Shown: positions 61,495 to 64,000 of the stretch, piece after piece
How positions within the stretch are numbered: the first letter of the stretch is position 1
Layout of the letters: every line of letters begins with the position of its first letter
Assembly: GCA_027531145.1 (NCBI GenBank)
Contig: JAPZRF010000003.1
Location: 62,001-126,000, forward strand
Source of the DNA: Brevundimonas sp.
GTDB lineage: Bacteria > Pseudomonadota > Alphaproteobacteria > Caulobacterales > Caulobacteraceae
Direction of reading: 5' to 3'
DNA: 64,000 bases
The notes under the pieces: generated by a model
Database searches by the model: none
What the model was told of the DNA's origin: nothing
Seen by the model: only the letters and a program-made list of their open reading frames with translations
Made by a program: the position numbers and the translations under genes

Positions 61495-63063
61495 ATGTCT
61501 CTTTCGCTGGTGCGTCCGCAAACCACGGAACTGAAGCCCCGGATCGTCGTGTTCGGCGTCGGCGGCGCCGGCGGCAACGCCGTCAACAACATGATCGACG
61601 CCGGGCTCGAGGGCGTCGAGTTCGTCGTGGCCAACACCGACGCCCAGCACCTCAGCTTTGCCAAGACCGACCGCCGTATCCAGCTGGGCGAGACCATCAC
61701 CCAGGGCCTCGGTGCCGGTGCCCACCCCGAGGTCGGCATGAACGCCGCCGAGGAGTCGGCTGACGAGATCAATGCGCACCTTGAGGGCGCGCACATGGTG
61801 TTCATCACCGCCGGCATGGGCGGCGGCACCGGCACCGGCGCGGCCCCGATCATCGCCAAGTGCGCCCGCGATCGCGGCATCCTGACCGTCGGCGTCGTCA
61901 CCAAGCCCTTCACCTTCGAGGGCCGTCACCGTATGCGCCTGGCCGAGGCCGGCATCGCCGAGCTGCAGCGCTACGTCGACACCCTGATCGTCATTCCGAA
62001 CCAGAACCTGTTCCGCGTCGCCAACGAGCGCACTACCTTCGCTGACGCCTTCGGCATGGCCGACCAGGTCCTGCACTCGGGCGTGCGCTCGATCACCGAC
62101 CTGATGATCCTGCCGGGCCTGATCAACCTCGACTTCGCCGACGTGCGCGCGGTCATGTCCGAGATGGGCAAGGCCATGATGGGCACTGGCGAGGCGGCCG
62201 GCGAGGACCGCGCCCTGCTGGCGGCCCAGAACGCCATCGCCAACCCGCTGCTGGACGAGACCTCTCTGAAGGGTGCCAAGGCGGTACTGGTCAACATCAC
62301 CGGCGGCCTCGACATGACCCTACTCGAGGTCGACGAGGCCGCCAACGCCATCAGCGCGGAAGTTGACGGCGACGCCAACATCATCTTCGGGGCCGCCTTC
62401 GACCCGACCCTCGACGGCAAGATCCGCGTCTCGGTGGTCGCCACCGGCATGGACCAGGAGATGCAGGTGGCGACCACCGAGACGCCGGCCGGCCGCTTCA
62501 CCCCCGCCCGCGGGCCCGCCGCTCCGGCCCCGACCCCCGCGCCGGCCCCGCGCCCCGCCGAGCCGGTGACCCCGACCTTCGCCGCGCGTCGCGTCGAGCC
62601 GACCCCGCCGCCGCCGGTGCGTCCGGAGCCGGTGATTCATGCCGCCGAGCCGGCCCCGCGCGCGCTGGAGCCGATCGTCGATCCGTGGGTCGAGGCCTAT
62701 GATGCCGGCATGGTCGCGCCGACCCCTGCTGCCCCTGCGCCCGAGGACTTCGCCCCGGCCCCTGTGCGGGCTTCCACGCCGCTCAAGGTGGAGCAGGGCG
62801 ACCTGTATCTGGACCGCGGCGTGGCGGCGGAGACCTCCGAGTCCGAGGACCGCGGCGATCACCGCAAGAACGGCTGGAGCCTGTTCGGCCGCGGCCGTCG
62901 TCAGGCCGCCCCGGCCCCGGAACCGACCTACACTCCCCCGCCCAGCCGCGCCGCGGCCGCCCCTCGGGGCCCGGCTGCCGCCCAGCCGGCCTATGACATG
63001 GCCCCCGAGGCTGAAGACGACGACCTCGAGATTCCCTCATTCCTGCGTCGTCTGGCCAATTGA
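61495..63063 (+). CDS. ftsZ: Cell division protein FtsZ
   Basis: A 522-residue tubulin-like GTPase that forms the division ring. [21 protein letters not shown] and [19 protein letters not shown] (tubulin signature) bind GTP, and [26 protein letters not shown] is the T7 loop region. A long, Pro/Ala-rich linker (about residues 335-505) precedes the conserved C-terminal peptide [15 protein letters not shown], which binds FtsA and other partners. The linker is long, as in Caulobacterales. ATG 61495 begins [17 protein letters not shown]; the open frame to 61459 is not used. A Shine-Dalgarno (GGTCGGAAACG) is weak. Confidence 0.98.
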   Translation: MSLSLVRPQTTELKPRIVVFGVGGAGGNAVNNMIDAGLEGVEFVVANTDAQHLSFAKTDRRIQLGETITQGLGAGAHPEVGMNAAEESADEINAHLEGAHMVFITAGMGGGTGTGAAPIIAKCARDRGILTVGVVTKPFTFEGRHRMRLAEAGIAELQRYVDTLIVIPNQNLFRVANERTTFADAFGMADQVLHSGVRSITDLMILPGLINLDFADVRAVMSEMGKAMMGTGEAAGEDRALLAAQNAIANPLLDETSLKGAKAVLVNITGGLDMTLLEVDEAANAISAEVDGDANIIFGAAFDPTLDGKIRVSVVATGMDQEMQVATTETPAGRFTPARGPAAPAPTPAPAPRPAEPVTPTFAARRVEPTPPPPVRPEPVIHAAEPAPRALEPIVDPWVEAYDAGMVAPTPAAPAPEDFAPAPVRASTPLKVEQGDLYLDRGVAAETSESEDRGDHRKNGWSLFGRGRRQAAPAPEPTYTPPPSRAAAAPRGPAAAQPAYDMAPEAEDDDLEIPSFLRRLAN

Positions 63064-63084
63064 CCGGCCGCTGATCTGACGGAC

Positions 63085-63108
63085 CGCTCCGGTGCCCGCT
63101 CCGGAGCG
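63085..63108. terminator. GC hairpin after ftsZ
   Basis: CGCTCCGG (63085-63092) pairs perfectly with CCGGAGCG (63101-63108) 21 bases after the ftsZ stop. No T-run follows, so it may be a weak or Rho-assisted terminator, or stabilise the message end. The 164-base spacer 63064-63227 shows no other gene. Confidence 0.5.
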
Positions 63109-63227
63109 CTCTGCATCTCAGGGCTTGGCGCCTGCGAAACATTTCGAAACTCGAGTTGGGTTTACCCTTCTCAACACCCTGTTTACCTCGGCAGCGAGGC
63201 GGTCCGTCGGAGCGGCGGGTCGACAGG

Positions 63228-64000
63228 ATGAGAGACCGCGTGGCGCAAGTCCCCCACGATCACCACCAGCGGACCCTGGTCGCTCCGGCGATCTGCGCCG
63301 GCGTGGGCGTCCACTCCGGCCGTCGGGTGCGGCTGGCAGTGCGGCCGGCAGCCTCCGGGACCGGCATCGTGTTCGTGCGCACCGACATCACCGATCGCGA
63401 CAACCGCATTCCGGTGACGGGCGACGCCGTCGTCGAGGCGCGGCTCAACACCATGATCCGAAACAGCTCCGGCGTGGAGCTGTCGACCATCGAGCATCTG
63501 ATGGCAGCCCTGTGCGCGCTGGGTGTGGCCAATGCAGTGATCGACGTCGACGGACCGGAGCTACCGATCCTCGACGGGTCGGCCCTGCCGTTCGTGCAGC
63601 TGCTCGACCGCGCCGGGTTCCGCCGTCAGGAGGCCCCGGTCCGCTACATCGAGATCCTCGAGCCGGTCCGGGTCGAGGAGGGCGACAAGTCCGCTGTCCT
63701 GCTGCCCTGCGACCGCTACGAGATGCGCTTCGAGATCGATTTCCCGACCGCCGTGATCGGCCGTCAGGTGATCGACTTCTCCGTCGACGAGCGCACCTTC
63801 CGCGACGAGATCATGGCCGCCCGCACCTTCGGCTTCGCCCATGAGGTCGAGGCCCTGCGCGAGGCTGGCCTCGCCCGCGGCGGCAGCCTCGAGAACGCCG
63901 TGGTCATCGACGGCGAGCGTATCCTAAACCCTGGCGGCCTGCGCATGGAGCGCGAGTTCGTGCGGCACAAGGCGCTGGACGCCATCGGCGACCTCTACGT
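63228..64000 (+). CDS. lpxC: UDP-3-O-acyl-N-acetylglucosamine deacetylase, N-terminal part
   Basis: The committed step of lipid A synthesis, a zinc deacetylase. The window ends inside the gene (258 codons seen). VAPAICAGVGVHSGRRVRLAVRPA opens the protein. LNTMIRNSSGVELSTIEHLMAALCALGVANAVIDVDGPELPILDGSALPFV carries the first zinc His in EHLMAAL and the DGSA substrate loop. AARTFGFAHEVEALREAGLARGGSLENAVVID and EFVRHKALDAIGDLY give the other zinc ligands (HxxxD). ATG 63228 follows CGACAGG; GTG 63240 is possible. Placement after ftsZ is common in alphaproteobacteria. Confidence 0.97.
   Translation, partial: MRDRVAQVPHDHHQRTLVAPAICAGVGVHSGRRVRLAVRPAASGTGIVFVRTDITDRDNRIPVTGDAVVEARLNTMIRNSSGVELSTIEHLMAALCALGVANAVIDVDGPELPILDGSALPFVQLLDRAGFRRQEAPVRYIEILEPVRVEEGDKSAVLLPCDRYEMRFEIDFPTAVIGRQVIDFSVDERTFRDEIMAARTFGFAHEVEALREAGLARGGSLENAVVIDGERILNPGGLRMEREFVRHKALDAIGDLY

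Overview
The window is GC-rich DNA (strong G/C preference at third codon positions) from an alphaproteobacterium of the Caulobacterales. Brevundimonas or a close relative fits best. The evidence is a canonical CtrA with GANTC motifs and large inverted repeats upstream of it, a DivJ/PleC-like histidine kinase, a split b/b' ATP synthase stalk, an RcGTA-type gene transfer agent cluster, and a Caulobacter-like maltose locus with TonB-dependent receptors. The genus is inferred from gene content, not from any search.

Layout. 1-350: 3' end of argS. 423-1190: NYN-domain nuclease gene. 1313-15761: an essentially complete RcGTA-like structural cluster (g1-g15 order: terminase, portal, g3.5, protease, capsid, connectors, tail tube, chaperone, tape measure, g12-g15 baseplate and fibre). 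It is interrupted by a broken VOC gene (4818-5204), an opposite-strand pair (9310-10275), and three clusters of GCGAGTG-type heptamer inverted repeats. 15829-21063: housekeeping genes (DnaJ-like, serC, purA, an atypical receiver protein, rpoH). 21270-25256: a broken GNAT gene, an RluA-family pseudouridine synthase and a TonB receptor with an in-frame amber codon. 25321-27042: a phoD.

27050-38409 is a maltose/starch-oligosaccharide utilisation locus: MFS transporter, TonB receptor, two GH13 enzymes, a LacI regulator and a GH97 enzyme. LacI-type operator candidates lie in both divergent promoter regions. The receptor and MFS transporter would import maltodextrins, the secreted amylase and GH97 enzyme would shorten them, and the second GH13 enzyme would finish them to glucose. 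38452-42564: a second phoD, yebC, an SDR and a small membrane protein.

42736-45323 is the F0 operon of ATP synthase (atpI-B-E-b'-b, minus strand). 45683-50569: another TonB receptor, a phosphodiester glycosidase-like lipoprotein and a secreted protein of unknown function. 50638-53241: ctrA with a structured upstream region, a small DnaA-domain-IV-like HTH protein, a DUF6456 protein and sufE. 53409-64000: a DivJ-like kinase followed by the division and cell-wall cluster murC-murB-ddl-ftsQ-ftsA-ftsZ-lpxC (lpxC runs off the end). A VapBC module with a frameshifted toxin gene lies between murC and murB.

Points most worth a second look: the capsid gene carries a translated interspersed palindromic element at the scaffold/capsid junction; the heptamer inverted repeats recur only in GTA spacers and one is translated into the protease N-terminus; the broken vapC ends in a 4-base overlap with the essential murB start; and a receiver protein has Glu in place of the phosphoacceptor Asp. 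Single-base lesions (two ambers, two or three frameshifts) recur across the window, so either real decay or sequencing error must be considered.
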